A stretch of DNA of 64,000 bases from Winogradskyella costae (lineage in GTDB: Bacteria; Bacteroidota; Bacteroidia; Flavobacteriales; Flavobacteriaceae): contig NZ_JABFDK010000009.1 in NCBI RefSeq assembly GCF_013403865.1, positions 62,001 to 126,000 on the forward strand, read 5' to 3'. Position 1 is the stretch's first letter, and every line of letters starts with the position of its first letter. The notes beneath the pieces were generated by a model. That model saw only the letters and a program-made list of their open reading frames with translations. It did no database searches and was not told the DNA's origin. Both the position numbers and the translations under genes were made by a program. This document shows, in pieces, positions 53,506-62,185 of the stretch.

Positions 53506-54582
53506 TTACTTTAGGTATTTGGTTGTAAGGTATTTTAATTTAACTTTTAGATAATTAGAGGCTTTAGGTTCATAAAATTCACTTAAAATAAAAGATATCG
53601 CAATCATAAGAAAAATGGTCGAAATTGCTACAGAATATTTATTGGTGTCAGTACCTACATTATTAAAAATAATGTAGCCAACTTTCTGATGAATTAAGTA
53701 AAGAGGGTAGGTTAGCATTCCAATTTTAATAAATTTTGAAGAATTCATTCCTCGTAATTTATGACAAGCTACGAGTAATATGAGTAAGTAAAATATTACA
53801 ATAATACCACAAGCAATAATAGGGGAGAATTCAATATTAAAATGATTTGCTTTTTTTGCAGTTTCTGTAATGGTGTGTTGTATTGATGTGAATAATGCAA
53901 TGGATAATAGTACGGCATATTTTACATTTAATTTACTTTTATAAATCTGATACAAAATCATGCCTGCAATAAAGTAAGAGCTCCAGTCTAAAATAAAAAG
54001 CGAATTACCAATTCTAAAGATAGGGAGTTCACTAAAGTAGAGATATAATACCGAAAGTGTCAGCCAGGTATAAATTAAATAATCTAATTTTATAGGTTTA
54101 AATTTATTTAGAACGAGATAAGAACCAATGATGAAAATATAGAATTTCATTTCTATAAAGAGCGTCCAGTAGACGCCATCAATACTTTCGACCCTAACAT
54201 AATTATGAAACATGGAAAGGTTCAAAATAAATTGCTCCAATTCGGCTGTAAATCTAGGAGCTCCAAATAAAAGGATCACAACGAAAGTTATTAAAACACA
54301 AATCCAATAAATAGGATATAATCGCGATAGTCTCGAAATTATAAATTTGATTAACGATCTATCTTTGATCGACAATGAAATCACAAACCCACTGATTATG
54401 AAGAATATATTTATACCTAGAAAACCATATTTAAAGTAATCACTAATTTCACTAAAGTCTAAATCAGACAAATTATCTGCCGCATAGCCTCTAAAAAAAT
54501 AATGATAAAGAACAACAATTAAAGCCGCAAAAAACCGAAACAAGTCTAGTTGGTAAATTCTATTTTTTGATTTTATGGACAC
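53506..54582 (-). CDS. acyltransferase family 3 (OafA/YrhL-like) membrane protein
   Basis: The 358-aa protein has about ten predicted membrane helices and the family signature LDLFRFFAALIVVLYHYFFRG with the conserved Arg and His near the N-terminus. FIISGFVISLSIKDRS and LSRLYPIYWICV follow. Such enzymes O-acetylate or acylate lipopolysaccharide, peptidoglycan or antibiotics in the inner membrane. The substrate here cannot be told. It is convergent with holA, and no strong terminator is seen in the 76-base gap between them. Confidence 0.9.
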   Translation of the reverse strand: MSIKSKNRIYQLDLFRFFAALIVVLYHYFFRGYAADNLSDLDFSEISDYFKYGFLGINIFFIISGFVISLSIKDRSLIKFIISRLSRLYPIYWICVLITFVVILLFGAPRFTAELEQFILNLSMFHNYVRVESIDGVYWTLFIEMKFYIFIIGSYLVLNKFKPIKLDYLIYTWLTLSVLYLYFSELPIFRIGNSLFILDWSSYFIAGMILYQIYKSKLNVKYAVLLSIALFTSIQHTITETAKKANHFNIEFSPIIACGIIVIFYLLILLVACHKLRGMNSSKFIKIGMLTYPLYLIHQKVGYIIFNNVGTDTNKYSVAISTIFLMIAISFILSEFYEPKASNYLKVKLKYLTTKYLK

Positions 54583-54712
54583 TATCTAAATGTTTAATAG
54601 CGCATAAATACAAATTATAAATTTCCCAAAGTTACATTCCAAGATTTTTTTTAAACGGCAATTTTGTTATTCCTTATCATTTTTAAATGCCTGAACTAAG
54701 AAATAAGTCTAA

Positions 54713-56860
54713 CTATTTAGTCTCAGGAACAGGAAATCCACGATCTTTCATTAAGGCTTCAATCTTAGCATCGCGTCCCCTAAATTTTCTATAAGCTTCT
54801 GCAGGATCCATAGCATTCCGGGGTGCAAATAAATACTTCACTAATTTATCGGCAACTGTTTTGTCATAAAAACCACCTTCAGATTCTTTAAAAGCTTCCG
54901 AGGCATCACTTGTTAAGACATCGGCCCACATATAACCGTAATAAGCGGTTGCATAACCTTCGCCAGAAAACACATGTCCAAATTGCGGTGTTCTGTGACG
55001 CATAGGTAATTCTTTTGGCATTCCTAATTCGTCTAGAGTTTCACGCTCAAATTTATCAATGTCAATATCCGTTGGGTCTGCCAAGTGCAATTTCATATCA
55101 ATTAAAGCAGAGGCTAAATATTCTGTAGTTCCGAAGCCTTGGTTAAATGTAGAAGCGTTCTTTATTTTCTCAACTAATGCAGCAGGAATTGGCTCACCTG
55201 TTTTATAATGTACTAAAAATTGATTAATGACTTTATCTGTAGATAACCAACGCTCTAATAATTGCGATTGGAATTCCGTGTAATCTCTTACTCCTCCATT
55301 TAAGGTTGGATATTTTACATCGGCAGAGAAGAAATGAAGGGCATGCCCAAATTCATGAAAAAATGTCGTTGCATCATCCCACGATACTAAGACAGCTTCC
55401 CCTGGAGCAGGCTTTACAAAATTAGAATTGTTAGAGGCTAAAACATTTTTCTCTCCTTCAAAAGAATCAGAACTTCGATAGGTTGTTGCCCAAGCACCAG
55501 AACGTTTACCTTGGCGTGCAAACGGATCTAAATACCATAAGCCAATATGTTTGCTAGAATCTTTGTCGGTCACTTCCCAAACCTTTACATCCTCATGAAA
55601 CACAGGAACTGAGCCTTCTGCAACCGGTGTAAATTTATAATTAAATAATTCACCTGCGGTAAAAAACATAGCTTCCGTAAGTTTATCTAATTGTAGATAT
55701 TGTTTCACTTCGTCACTATCCAAATCGTATTTCTTTTTACGTACTTTCTCTGCGTAGTATCTATAATCCCATGGTTCTATAGTAATGTTGTCGCCAAGTT
55801 CGTTAGCTACTGTTTGCATATCTGCAACTTCCTCTTTTACTCTCGCGGTTGCAGCTGGCCAAACAGCCATCATTAAATCCATTGCCTTTTCTGGCGTTTT
55901 TGCCATACGATCTTGCAATCTCCATTCTGCATAATTGTCATAGCCCATTAATCCCACACGTTCTTTACGTAGCTGTAATATCTTAGCTATAATTTTGTTA
56001 TTATCATAATCATCGCCATTATCTCCTCTAGAATAATAGTTCTCCCAAACTTGCTTACGTAATTTGCGTTCTGTGGAATAGGTGAGGAAGGGATCCATTG
56101 ACGAACGTGAGTTGGTGATAGCATATTTACCGTCTTCTTGCTTGTCTGTGGCTATTTTTGCAGCCGATTTAATAAAACCATCTGCTAAACCGCCTAATTG
56201 ATCTTCTGTTAAATAAGTGATGTAATTCTCTTCATCGTGCAATACATTATTTGCAAAATCGGTGTAAAGTGTAGATAATTCCTTGTTGATTTCAGCATAG
56301 CGCTTTTTCTTCTCAGCATTAAGATTGGCACCATTCATTTCAAACTGCTTGTAGGTTAAATCCACGACTCGCTGAGCTTGTGGCTCTAAAGGTGTTTCTT
56401 GAGATGCCTCGTAAACCGTTTTAATACGTTGGAAGAGTTTTTCGTTCTGAGAGATCTCTGATCTAAAATCCGAAAGTTTTGGTGCTAACTCGGCTTGTAC
56501 AGCTCTAAATTCTGGTGAAGAGACGTTACTCCCCATAATTCCATAATAGGTAAATACACGACTAAGTTCTTTGCCTGCACTTTCCATGGCAACAATTGTG
56601 TTTTCAAAAGTAGCAGGTTCTAGATTATTGGCAATTTTATCAATCTCAGCCAAATTAATCTTCATCGCTTCTTCCATTGCTGGTTTTATAGCTTCAACTG
56701 AAACTTTATCAAAAGCAGGCACACCTTTGTAAGGTCCTGTCCATTCTTGGATTAATATATTGTCACTCATGATTTGTTCGGGATTTTTAGTTTCCTCTTT
56801 ACAGCTAGAAAAAAGTACGATGCTACAAATTAAGGTAGCCTTAATCGATTTTGATATCAT
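54713..56860 (-). CDS. M3-family metallopeptidase (Dcp/oligopeptidase type), lipoprotein
   Basis: The 715-aa zinc peptidase has a lipoprotein signal (residues 1-20, VLFSSCKEE, Cys about residue 20). It therefore acts in the periplasm or on the outer membrane instead of in the cytoplasm like classical Dcp. The zinc site is FFHEFGHALHFFSADV (HExxH) with a downstream Glu in DYTEFQSQLLERWL. Length, the AFDKVSVEAIKPAMEEAM opening and AYYGYMWADVLTSDAS near the C-terminus fit peptidyl-dipeptidase Dcp and oligopeptidase A. It most likely degrades small peptides. It is a single-gene unit on the minus strand. Confidence 0.93.
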   Translation of the reverse strand: MISKSIKATLICSIVLFSSCKEETKNPEQIMSDNILIQEWTGPYKGVPAFDKVSVEAIKPAMEEAMKINLAEIDKIANNLEPATFENTIVAMESAGKELSRVFTYYGIMGSNVSSPEFRAVQAELAPKLSDFRSEISQNEKLFQRIKTVYEASQETPLEPQAQRVVDLTYKQFEMNGANLNAEKKKRYAEINKELSTLYTDFANNVLHDEENYITYLTEDQLGGLADGFIKSAAKIATDKQEDGKYAITNSRSSMDPFLTYSTERKLRKQVWENYYSRGDNGDDYDNNKIIAKILQLRKERVGLMGYDNYAEWRLQDRMAKTPEKAMDLMMAVWPAATARVKEEVADMQTVANELGDNITIEPWDYRYYAEKVRKKKYDLDSDEVKQYLQLDKLTEAMFFTAGELFNYKFTPVAEGSVPVFHEDVKVWEVTDKDSSKHIGLWYLDPFARQGKRSGAWATTYRSSDSFEGEKNVLASNNSNFVKPAPGEAVLVSWDDATTFFHEFGHALHFFSADVKYPTLNGGVRDYTEFQSQLLERWLSTDKVINQFLVHYKTGEPIPAALVEKIKNASTFNQGFGTTEYLASALIDMKLHLADPTDIDIDKFERETLDELGMPKELPMRHRTPQFGHVFSGEGYATAYYGYMWADVLTSDASEAFKESEGGFYDKTVADKLVKYLFAPRNAMDPAEAYRKFRGRDAKIEALMKDRGFPVPETK

Positions 56861-57217
56861 ATTTGATGGTTTTTATAAGGAAAACAAGGTACTGAAAATA
56901 GGGAGGATATTTCTTAATTATTTTATAATTATTAAAGCAAGTTTCACAGCGATTAACAGTGTTTTAAAGAAAAGGATTACAAATTATTAGTTACAAAAAA
57001 AGACACATCTGTTATCTTTCATTTAGGAGTTTTTGCGACTTTTGCGCTTTAGCGAGATAAAATTATATTGAGATTTACGGAGTAATCACATAGGCTCGCA
57101 GAGAGAAAAAGGTTGTCACCGGTTATTCAAATCGTTAAATTAAGAAATATACGCTTTCATTTAACCTTATAGCTTTTACTCTTAGGTTCTTTTTAATTTT
57201 GCGACTCTACTATCAAC
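56861..57217. repeat. gene-free interval with degenerate TTTGCG-type repeats
   Basis: No convincing gene lies in this 357-base gap. TTTTGCGA, CTTTTGCG and CTTTAGCGAG follow each other (57031-57056). About 40 bases later comes CTCGCAGAGAGAAAAAGG (57095-57112), which reads as similar units in the other orientation, and TTTGCGACTC recurs near 57200. It may be a decayed relative of the small repeat-flanked cassettes common in Bacteroidota. Confidence 0.4.
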
Positions 57218-57931
57218 TCACTCAATCAACTCCACCTTTCTAATATAAACATTACTTAAAGGCCAATCTCCGTCATCGGTTTTTACATTCGCAATTTTAT
57301 CTACCACATCCATCCCTGAGGTGACTTCTCCAAACACAGTATAATCGCCATCTAAGTAATCTGCTCCACCATCGCGTTGAATTATAAAAAACTGAAAAGG
57401 CGAGGCTAATTTATAAGCATTTTCAATTTCGCTACTTGGCATAGAAATCGCACCGCGTTTATGAGTATAGCCTCGTTTTGTATCTGGAGGTAATAAATAA
57501 TGACCGATTTTCTGTCGTCTTTTGGCGATATGAAAATCATCACTACTGCCTCCCTGAATCACAAAATTTTTCACCACTCTGTAAAATTGAGTGCCATTAA
57601 AATATTGACGTTTCGTGAGATAAACAAAATTGGCTCTATGGAATTTTGTTTTATCATACAGCCGAATTTCTATTGGTCCAAAATCAGTGGTTATTCTTAC
57701 TTTGTCTTCTTTATTTTCTTTTTCATATTCTAAAAAGAACTCCATCGCATTATTATCTGTAAGTAGGGGAAATTCTGATATGGCTGTCTTTTGAGAATCA
57801 GTTTTGGGTTTTGATTTAATAGAATCTTTTACAACTGTAGTATTTGTTTTTTTTGAAGTTTGCTTATCTTCACAACTCAGAAGTAATAATCCTAGTCCAA
57901 TAACTATTGGAAACACTAATTGAAATCTCAT
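57218..57931 (-). CDS. cyclophilin-type peptidyl-prolyl isomerase, lipoprotein
   Basis: The 237-aa protein has a lipoprotein signal (residues 1-19, GLLLLSCEDK) and a cyclophilin domain at about residues 75-237. The active-site features are TKRQYFNGTQFYRVVKNFVIQ (Arg and Phe), GAISMP, QFFIIQRDGG and DGDYTVFGEVTSGMDVVDKI. It probably helps fold exported or outer-membrane proteins in the periplasm. Its ATG is only two bases away from the divergent CoA pyrophosphatase start, so the two promoters must lie inside each other's coding regions. Confidence 0.92.
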   Translation of the reverse strand: MRFQLVFPIVIGLGLLLLSCEDKQTSKKTNTTVVKDSIKSKPKTDSQKTAISEFPLLTDNNAMEFFLEYEKENKEDKVRITTDFGPIEIRLYDKTKFHRANFVYLTKRQYFNGTQFYRVVKNFVIQGGSSDDFHIAKRRQKIGHYLLPPDTKRGYTHKRGAISMPSSEIENAYKLASPFQFFIIQRDGGADYLDGDYTVFGEVTSGMDVVDKIANVKTDDGDWPLSNVYIRKVELIE

Positions 57932-57933
57932 AA

Positions 57934-58578
57934 ATGCTTTTTAATACGTTTTTAGAATCTGTAGTAAAAATAAAACATCTTGAGCTTTCAGGCGAAGACT
58001 CTCATGCAAAAATGTCTCCACCTTATCGGTTAGACTTGGCAAAAAAAGTAAGAGAGAAGGCTAAAACAGCTCGAAAGGCTGCTGTTATGGCATTGTTTTA
58101 CCCCAACACTAATGACGAAACATATCTCGTTCTCATTCTTCGAAAAACGTATAAAGGAGTACATTCTGCACAAGTTGGTTTTCCTGGTGGTAAGTATGAG
58201 GATGCCGACAATGATGATTTAATGGTAACGGCTATTAGAGAAACAGAGGAAGAGATTGGCGTCAGCCGTATACATCTAAATGTTTTAAAAAAAATGTCGC
58301 CATTATATATCCCTCCAAGTAATTTTATGGTGCATCCTTATATAGGTATTTCAAAAGAGTATTTAATTTTTACCAAGCAAGATGAAGAAGTAGAAGCTAT
58401 TATTGAAGTATCGCTAAGTGATTTTTTAAGTGATAATAAAATCTTAACCACAAGAGTACCAACATCTTTTAATGAGGAGGTTGATGTGCCTGCTTTTAAA
58501 TTTAATGGTCATATTGTTTGGGGAGCAACCGCAATGATGCTTGGTGAAATAAAAGACTTGTTAAAACAAGTTTTATAA
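57934..58578 (+). CDS. CoA pyrophosphatase, Nudix family
   Basis: The 214-aa Nudix hydrolase resembles coenzyme A diphosphatases (NudL type). The Nudix box is GKYEDADNDDLMVTAIRETEEEIGV, where RETEEEIG carries the metal-binding Glu residues. The VHSAQVGFPGG region before it is the CoA-specific marker. It removes 3',5'-ADP from CoA or its oxidised forms in the cytoplasm. The start at 57934 has the family opening LFNTFLESVVKIKHLELSG. It is divergent from the cyclophilin gene with two bases between the starts. The next gene, an acyltransferase, begins 49 bases after the stop. Confidence 0.88.
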   Translation: MLFNTFLESVVKIKHLELSGEDSHAKMSPPYRLDLAKKVREKAKTARKAAVMALFYPNTNDETYLVLILRKTYKGVHSAQVGFPGGKYEDADNDDLMVTAIRETEEEIGVSRIHLNVLKKMSPLYIPPSNFMVHPYIGISKEYLIFTKQDEEVEAIIEVSLSDFLSDNKILTTRVPTSFNEEVDVPAFKFNGHIVWGATAMMLGEIKDLLKQVL

Positions 58579-58627
58579 TTTAACTTAATGGTTACATTTG
58601 TAGTTGACAAAATTTGAAAAATTTACT

Positions 58628-59428
58628 ATGGGATTATTTAAAAGAAATCCTTTTGGACATATACTTTGGGTTAAAAAATGGTTGATTAGAATCTTAGGTG
58701 CCTTAACGCATCGTCGTTTTAGGGGATTCAATGAATTACAGATCGAAGGTTCAGAAATCATTAAAAACCTACCAGACAATAACGTCTTATTTATTTCTAA
58801 CCATCAAACCTATTTTGCAGATGTAATTGCAATGTTTCATGTGTTTAATGCTAGTTTAAGTAATCGTGATGACTCTATTAAGAATATTGGATATCTATGG
58901 AATCCTAAGCTGAACGTTTACTATGTCGCGGCAAAGGAAACTATGAAATCTGGACTTTTACCAAAAGTCCTGGCTTATGTAGGTTCTATAAGTATAGAGC
59001 GTACATGGAGATCGCAAGGTAAGGATGTGAATCGCCAAGTGAAAATGAGTGATATTTCTAGTATTGGGAAAGCTTTAGACGATGGTTGGGTTATTACATT
59101 TCCACAAGGAACAACCACACCATTTAAACCCATTAGAAAAGGAACTGCTCACATTATAAAACGCTACAAACCTATTGTTATACCAATTGTTATTGATGGT
59201 TTTAGACGTTCTTTTGATAAAAAAGGTTTACGGGTTAAAAAGAAAAATATATTTCAATCCTTTGAAATAAAAGCTCCTTTAGAAATAGATTACGAGAATG
59301 AATCTATCGATTCTATCGTTGAAAAAATTGAATATGCTATTGAGCAACACCCTTCATTTTTAAAAGTAATTCCGCAAGCTGTACTTGAAGAGAATGAGCG
59401 TTTAAATAAGGAATTGCGAGATATGTAG
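58628..59428 (+). CDS. PlsC-like lysophospholipid acyltransferase
   Basis: The 266-aa 1-acyl-glycerol-3-phosphate acyltransferase family enzyme probably makes phosphatidic acid or remodels a membrane lipid. The ATG at 58628 (MGLFKRNPFGHILW) is preferred over an upstream TTG at 58604. The catalytic motif is SNHQTYFADVIAMFHV, where His and Asp are separated by five residues, not the usual four, which I believe is a lineage variant. The second motif is ITFPQGTTTPFKP. VPIVIDGFRRSF follows. It is the last gene before a very strong bidirectional terminator at 59572-59616. Confidence 0.88.
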   Translation: MGLFKRNPFGHILWVKKWLIRILGALTHRRFRGFNELQIEGSEIIKNLPDNNVLFISNHQTYFADVIAMFHVFNASLSNRDDSIKNIGYLWNPKLNVYYVAAKETMKSGLLPKVLAYVGSISIERTWRSQGKDVNRQVKMSDISSIGKALDDGWVITFPQGTTTPFKPIRKGTAHIIKRYKPIVIPIVIDGFRRSFDKKGLRVKKKNIFQSFEIKAPLEIDYENESIDSIVEKIEYAIEQHPSFLKVIPQAVLEENERLNKELRDM

Positions 59429-59571
59429 ATTTTAATCTTCATAACTCAATTCTATGTTTAAAAATAGTAAGCTTGAATTAGTTATTCTTTGCGTCATCAT
59501 ATTGAGCAACATGAGTTATCTAAATATTTATAGAACACCATTGAGCTAGTATTTGATTGTTAAACATAAAT

Positions 59572-59616
59572 AAAAACAGCCTTCAGAATCATATCGTGAT
59601 TCTGAAGGCTGTTTTT
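59572..59616. terminator. strong bidirectional terminator between convergent genes
   Basis: A perfect 20-base stem (59572-59591 with 59597-59616, core CAGCCTTCAGAATCA) has a five-base loop TATCG. A and T runs at the ends serve both the plsC-like and the anti-sigma-like genes. Confidence 0.9.
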
Positions 59617-59640
59617 ACTTAAAAGTGACTTTTAGAAGTC

Positions 59641-60273
59641 TTAAACTTCAATCTTCTTTAATTCAGTATAGTTTCTGTTTAAGCGTTTTAGAAGTATCCC
59701 ATAAACAAGCTTGTAAAATAACCAAAAGACTAATATAAAGACGCCTGTTAGTAAAACAGTAAATCCATATAGGAATAACATCTGTTTAGAATTAAAGGCT
59801 TCAACTTGATTGTGAAACTCTATATTTTGATTAAACTCAAGATATAATGTTAATGGCACAGAAATAAAAATTATCACTAAATTATAAATCACATAGTATT
59901 TAACAATTTTACGAGTTCTTAAAATACTCTCCATCAGTTTTTTTGCATTGTCCGTGGTAGAAATTGACTTATATGATTTATACAATAAATATATAAACAT
60001 AAGAGTTACGATAAAGCCAAGAATTGTAATACCAACAAACAATGGATTGTGATAACTTTTATCTAAACTCTCTTTATACGTGTCAGATGAAAAGTAAGGT
60101 AAAACGTTTATAAGAATCCATAATCCTAACTCTGCAATACTTATATAAAACAAGGTTTTTACAATGCTAGACGATTTTTTATGACTCATTTTATAGATAT
60201 CACTATCTGAAAATGATTTATATTGATTCTCGGATTTATTCCAATCCTTCTTTAATAATTCTAATTCATCCAT
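59641..60273 (-). CDS. membrane protein, likely anti-sigma-factor-like partner of the ECF sigma factor
   Basis: The 210-aa protein has an N-terminal soluble part (about 1-35, LLKKDWNKSENQY) and about four hydrophobic helices (about 40-60, 75-95, 120-145, 165-190). No anti-sigma zinc motif is seen. Its gene follows the sigma factor gene by four bases on the same strand, which is the normal position for an anti-sigma factor. The N-terminal cytoplasmic region would be the sigma-binding part. The fold is not one I can name, so the assignment rests on position and topology. Confidence 0.75.
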   Translation of the reverse strand: MDELELLKKDWNKSENQYKSFSDSDIYKMSHKKSSSIVKTLFYISIAELGLWILINVLPYFSSDTYKESLDKSYHNPLFVGITILGFIVTLMFIYLLYKSYKSISTTDNAKKLMESILRTRKIVKYYVIYNLVIIFISVPLTLYLEFNQNIEFHNQVEAFNSKQMLFLYGFTVLLTGVFILVFWLFYKLVYGILLKRLNRNYTELKKIEV

Positions 60274-60277
60274 AATG

Positions 60278-60772
60278 TTACGGATTAAGTATGGTTTTTA
60301 ATTTCTTTTTAACGCGATTCATTTTCACTCGTGCATTCACTTCAGATATACCCAGAGTCGCGCTTATTTCTCTGTAATCTTTGTCTTCTAAATACAAGAA
60401 AACTAAAGCTTTTTCAATGTCATTTAATTGATGTACAGCTTGGTATAAGAGCTTTAGCTGCTGCTCTTCTGTATCATCGTAGTCTTCCGCCTTTATTTTA
60501 AACTCAACGGAATCAAATTCCTGAGTATTTATACTTCTTTTCGATTTTCTGTATAACGTAATTGCGGTATTTAACCCTACACGATACATCCAAGTGCTAA
60601 ACTTAGCATCTCCTCTGAATTTAGGAAAGGCTCTCCATAATTGTATGGTGATTTCTTGAAACAAATCGTTATGCGCATCTGCATTGTTGGTGTATAAACG
60701 GCACACCTTATGCACAATGTTCTGATGCTTTTGCAACTGTTCTACAAAACTATGTTCTAGTTCTTTGTTCAA
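60278..60772 (-). CDS. ECF-type RNA polymerase sigma factor
   Basis: The 164-aa sigma-70-family factor has region 2 (HNDLFQEITIQLWRAFPKFRG, then FSTWMYRVGLNTAITLYRK) and region 4 (QLNDIEKALVFLYLEDKDYR, EISATLGISEVNARVKMNRVKKKL). It is a normal short ECF protein without extension. The partner membrane protein lies four bases downstream. The promoter region shared with the divergent NDH-2 gene holds two short inverted repeats (60821-60838, 60840-60858) that could be autoregulatory. The signal is unknown. Confidence 0.92.
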   Translation of the reverse strand: MNKELEHSFVEQLQKHQNIVHKVCRLYTNNADAHNDLFQEITIQLWRAFPKFRGDAKFSTWMYRVGLNTAITLYRKSKRSINTQEFDSVEFKIKAEDYDDTEEQQLKLLYQAVHQLNDIEKALVFLYLEDKDYREISATLGISEVNARVKMNRVKKKLKTILNP

Positions 60773-60820
60773 TTGATGAAATTAGTTGGTTACCTTATTA
60801 GTAGTAAGAGTTTCTCTTTT

Positions 60821-60858
60821 GTTACAAATTTATGTAACTATTGTTTTCAAAAAACAAT
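60821..60858. promoter_or_regulatory. two short inverted repeats between sigma factor and NDH-2 genes
   Basis: GTTACA-AATTTA-TGTAAC (60821-60838) and ATTGTTTT-CAA-AAAACAAT (60840-60858) lie back to back in the divergent promoter region. These are possible operators or promoter elements; the binding factor is unknown. Confidence 0.4.
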
Positions 60859-60910
60859 TTTTAGGGTTCATAATGCGTATTTTTACACCTGAAATTACAA
60901 TAGATATTTA

Positions 60911-62182
60911 ATGAATATTCCTCAGTCTAATCTACCAAGAATCGTCATTATAGGCGGTGGTTTTGCTGGTATAAATTTAGTAAAATCCTTAGCTAATAAA
61001 AATGTTCAAGTTGTCTTAATAGATAAACGGAACTACCACACGTTTCAACCATTATTATACCAAGTGTCTAGTTCTGGTTTAGAACCAGATTCTATTGCTT
61101 ATCCACTTCGAAAGATTATTAAAAAACATCACACCACGTTTTTCCGATTGGCAGAAGTTGAGCAAATTTTACCAGAAAAGAATGAAATCATTACGTCTAT
61201 TGGTCATTTAACTTATGATTATCTAGTTCTTGCTACTGGAACAAAAACTAATTATTTTGGTAATAAAGCTATTCAGTCTTCTAGCATGCCAATGAAAACA
61301 GTACCACAAGCTTTAGATATAAGAAGTCTTATTTTACAAAATTTTGAAAAAGCAGCCATTGCAGATTCAAAAAGTGAGCGCGAAGCTTTTCTTAATTTTG
61401 TGATTGTTGGAGCAGGTCCGACAGGAGTGGAGCTTGCTGGTGCGATTGCAGAATTAAAGAATAATATTTTGCCACGAGATTATCACGATTTAGATCCTGA
61501 TGATATGCATATTCACTTATTAGAAGGTGCAGGTCGTGTACTGCCACCAATGAGTGAACACGCTTCAAAAAAGGCAACAAAGTTTTTAAATAAATTAGGA
61601 GTCAAAATACATTGTAACACCTTTGTAAAGCATTATGATGGTACAATGGTTACGACGAATACCGAATTAAAAATGGATTCTGAAACCTTAATTTGGGCGG
61701 CAGGTGTTACTGGTGCTCCGGTACAAGGCTTAAAAGCAGAGACTATAATAGAAGGAGCCAATCGGTACAAAGTGAATCAATTTAATCAAGTAGAAGATTA
61801 CCCTAATATTTTTGCTGTTGGTGATATTGCTTTAATGGCTTCGGAAGTGTATCCTAAAGGCCATCCGCAAGTTGCCCAGCCGGCAATACAACAAGGTCAT
61901 TTATTAGGGGAAAACTTAGTGCGACTAATAGAAAACAAACCATTGAAACCTTTTGTATATAAAGACAAAGGTTCCATGGCTACAATCGGAAGAAATAAAG
62001 CGGTTGTAGATTTAAAACACTATAAATTCGGCGGTTTTTTTGCCTGGTTTATTTGGATGTTTGTACACTTAATGTCTCTAGTCGGTTTTAGAAATCGTGT
62101 TATTGTATTGTTTAATTGGACTTATAATTATATTAATTTTGACAAAGCAGCACGACTTATAATTCGACCATTTAAAAAGTAA
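60911..62182 (+). CDS. type II NADH:quinone oxidoreductase (NDH-2-like)
   Basis: The 423-aa flavoprotein probably passes electrons from NADH to menaquinone at the inner membrane without pumping protons. The FAD-binding Rossmann motif is VIIGGGFAGINLVKSLANK, the NADH-binding motif is VIVGAGPTGVELAGAIAEL, and the FAD-related VFAVGDIALM and AQPAIQQGHLLGENLVRLI appear later. A hydrophobic C-terminal segment (about 375-410, FGGFFAWFIWMFVHLMSLVG) would attach it to the membrane. It is consistent with a menaquinone-based respiratory chain, whose biosynthetic genes lie elsewhere in this window. Confidence 0.92.
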   Translation: MNIPQSNLPRIVIIGGGFAGINLVKSLANKNVQVVLIDKRNYHTFQPLLYQVSSSGLEPDSIAYPLRKIIKKHHTTFFRLAEVEQILPEKNEIITSIGHLTYDYLVLATGTKTNYFGNKAIQSSSMPMKTVPQALDIRSLILQNFEKAAIADSKSEREAFLNFVIVGAGPTGVELAGAIAELKNNILPRDYHDLDPDDMHIHLLEGAGRVLPPMSEHASKKATKFLNKLGVKIHCNTFVKHYDGTMVTTNTELKMDSETLIWAAGVTGAPVQGLKAETIIEGANRYKVNQFNQVEDYPNIFAVGDIALMASEVYPKGHPQVAQPAIQQGHLLGENLVRLIENKPLKPFVYKDKGSMATIGRNKAVVDLKHYKFGGFFAWFIWMFVHLMSLVGFRNRVIVLFNWTYNYINFDKAARLIIRPFKK

Positions 62183-62185
62183 TAG

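Noticed and set aside
58604..58627. Upstream TTG start for the PlsC-like gene
   Set aside because: The residues encoded before ATG 58628 do not match the family opening, which begins at that ATG.
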